This document shows, one piece after another, positions 6,161 through 7,342 of a DNA stretch of 7,342 bases. How positions within the stretch are numbered: the stretch's first letter is position 1; each line of letters starts with the position of its first letter. The stretch comes from Pseudomonadales bacterium (GTDB lineage: Bacteria; Pseudomonadota; Gammaproteobacteria; Pseudomonadales; Pseudohongiellaceae). The translations under genes and the position numbers were made by a program. The DNA lies in the NCBI GenBank assembly GCA_031277435.1, contig JAITMI010000363.1, forward strand, positions 1 to 7,342. Direction: 5' to 3'. The notes under the pieces were generated by a model, which made no database searches, was not told the origin of the DNA, and was given only the letters and a program-made list of their open reading frames with translations.

Positions 6161-7342
6161 TCAACTGGCGTGCGCGTGCGGCGCGCTCTGGCGCGCCAGC
6201 TCGGCCTGGCGCAGCACCGGGTTGGCATACATGCGCAAGAGGTAGGGATGCAGCGCCGCGTCAATTTTGCTCAAGCGTTCCGTAAGCAGCTCGCGCTTGC
6301 GGCGCACGGCGTCCTCGCTCACGCCGAAGCGCGCGGGCAGCGTGGCAAAATCCATGTAATCCGGCTGTAATTTTTCCAGCGCCACATAGTTGAGCACATG
6401 CAGGCGGTAATTGGCCACGATTTGCGCGTCGATCAATTCGGCCACCCGCTCGGCGTTGGCGCCTTCTTCCACCCGTAGGGGCGCGCCAAAGCTCACATGC
6501 ACCGCGCCTTTTTTACCGACCATACCAGCAAGAATGCTGTTGACGTCGGTGTTCTCGTCTTTTTGGTAGGAGCCTACGCTGTCGATGGCGTAAAGCTCCG
6601 CGGCCTTGGCGGCGTCGCAGGGGTCAAGCTCGTAGGAAATCGCCACCGGCACGATGTTGAGGCGGTTCATGGCGGCGGCCAGCGACAGTTTGGTTTCGCC
6701 CTCGCGCCCGGCCATGTGCAGCATCTTGATAACGGCGGTTTCGGTTTTATCCACGCCGTCCTTGGCGCGGCCTTCGCGCTGCGCGATCCACACATTTTGC
6801 CCGGTATCAATGCAGTGGCTGATGTAGGCGGAGAGTTTCTTGCTGGCGGCGAGCAGCTCGCGCCCATGCAGGCCGCGTTTGACGATGAAACTTTTGTTGA
6901 GCCGCATCAAATCGGACAAAAACGGACGCTTGAGCAGGTTGTCGCCGAGCGCGATTTGCAAGGTGCCGAAATTCTGGTGATAGAGCATGTAGTTCACCAG
7001 CGCCGGGTCCATGGTGATGTCGCGGTGATTGCTGATGAAAAGATAGGGCTGCTTGGGGTCGAGCTTGTCAAGGCCGTCATGGGTGAGGCCATCGGTGGTT
7101 TTTTCGATCAAGCGGTCCAGATATTTTTCGATGATGATCTGCACGTCATGCACGCTGCGCACCGCGCGCAGTTCGCGCTTGAGCCCCGCTTGCACCAAGC
7201 GCGCGGCGAGCGCCGGCCAAAAGCGGTACAAGGTGGGCAGGCGAAACTTGGCCATCGCCTTGGACAGGGCCAAATCCGCCGCCAAACGCTCCACCACGGC
7301 GCGCACTTCGCTGTCGTGATAGGGGCGGATGTCATCAAAGTT
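6161..7342 (-). CDS. Glycerophospholipid acyltransferase (PlsC/PlsB-like), 5'-partial
   Basis: The visible 393 residues belong to the glycerolipid acyltransferase fold, which moves a fatty acyl chain onto glycerol-3-phosphate or lysophosphatidate at the inner face of the membrane. The catalytic region reads LFISNHRDITMDPALVNYML; further on come RLNKSFIVKRG (acceptor-binding type) and IAQREGRAKDG, equivalent to the EGGRSRTG of PlsB. A hydrophobic VNIVPV-like strand (LNIVPVAISYE) follows, as expected of this fold. The first block has histidine and aspartate five residues apart (HRDITMD) rather than the usual four. The GTG at 7306 is not the start: the frame continues upstream to the window edge as NFDDIRPYHDSEV, which looks like the conserved N-terminus of this family, so only a few codons should be missing. 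No signal peptide or clear membrane span is seen. It is closely followed by dinG, 33 bases away, so co-transcription is likely. The exact substrate cannot be told. Confidence 0.82.
   Translation of the reverse strand, partial: NFDDIRPYHDSEVRAVVERLAADLALSKAMAKFRLPTLYRFWPALAARLVQAGLKRELRAVRSVHDVQIIIEKYLDRLIEKTTDGLTHDGLDKLDPKQPYLFISNHRDITMDPALVNYMLYHQNFGTLQIALGDNLLKRPFLSDLMRLNKSFIVKRGLHGRELLAASKKLSAYISHCIDTGQNVWIAQREGRAKDGVDKTETAVIKMLHMAGREGETKLSLAAAMNRLNIVPVAISYELDPCDAAKAAELYAIDSVGSYQKDENTDVNSILAGMVGKKGAVHVSFGAPLRVEEGANAERVAELIDAQIVANYRLHVLNYVALEKLQPDYMDFATLPARFGVSEDAVRRKRELLTERLSKIDAALHPYLLRMYANPVLRQAELARQSAPHAHAS

Noticed and set aside
5666..6370. A 234-codon plus-strand frame crossing the dinG/acyltransferase junction
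   Set aside because: It is antisense to two well-supported genes and shows no domain pattern or ribosome site.

Overview
The window looks like chromosomal DNA from a GC-rich proteobacterium, most likely a gammaproteobacterium, with a betaproteobacterium possible. The evidence is a full-length DinG-type helicase matching the E. coli protein in length and iron-sulfur spacing, an NsrR-type Rrf2 regulator, and a lipid acyltransferase whose HRDIxMD and REGRAKDG segments I associate from memory with Pseudomonas-like bacteria. No RNA genes, CRISPR arrays, insertion sequences or long repeats are visible.

Left half, plus strand (1-3197). Three genes are packed with overlapping stop and start codons: a helical-repeat (TPR-like) protein cut by the left edge, a PcfJ-like protein, and a DUF1266-like protein. 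A fourth gene follows after 25 bases, with its own strong ribosome binding site, and encodes a 131-residue protein I do not recognise. None of the four has an assigned function that I know of. The tight packing suggests they work together, and this is the part of the window most likely to hold an undescribed system. The TPR/PcfJ junction carries an in-frame tandem 15-base duplication that gives the PcfJ-like gene two near-identical start sites.

Middle (3198-3455). A relatively AT-rich gap separates the two convergent gene groups. It holds repeated TTGG(T)ATAACC words, a weak promoter-like pair and two very short ORFs. It contains no convincing terminator.

Right half, minus strand (7342 down to 3456). 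Transcription runs from a PlsC/PlsB-like acyltransferase (its first codons lie beyond the right edge), 33 bases to dinG, then 89 bases to nsrR. The dinG-nsrR gap contains a perfect TATAAT on the nsrR strand and a helically phased direct repeat, so nsrR may have its own regulated promoter. DinG and NsrR both carry predicted iron-sulfur clusters of kinds known to react with nitric oxide, so their adjacency may be functional, although no NO-detoxification gene is in the window.
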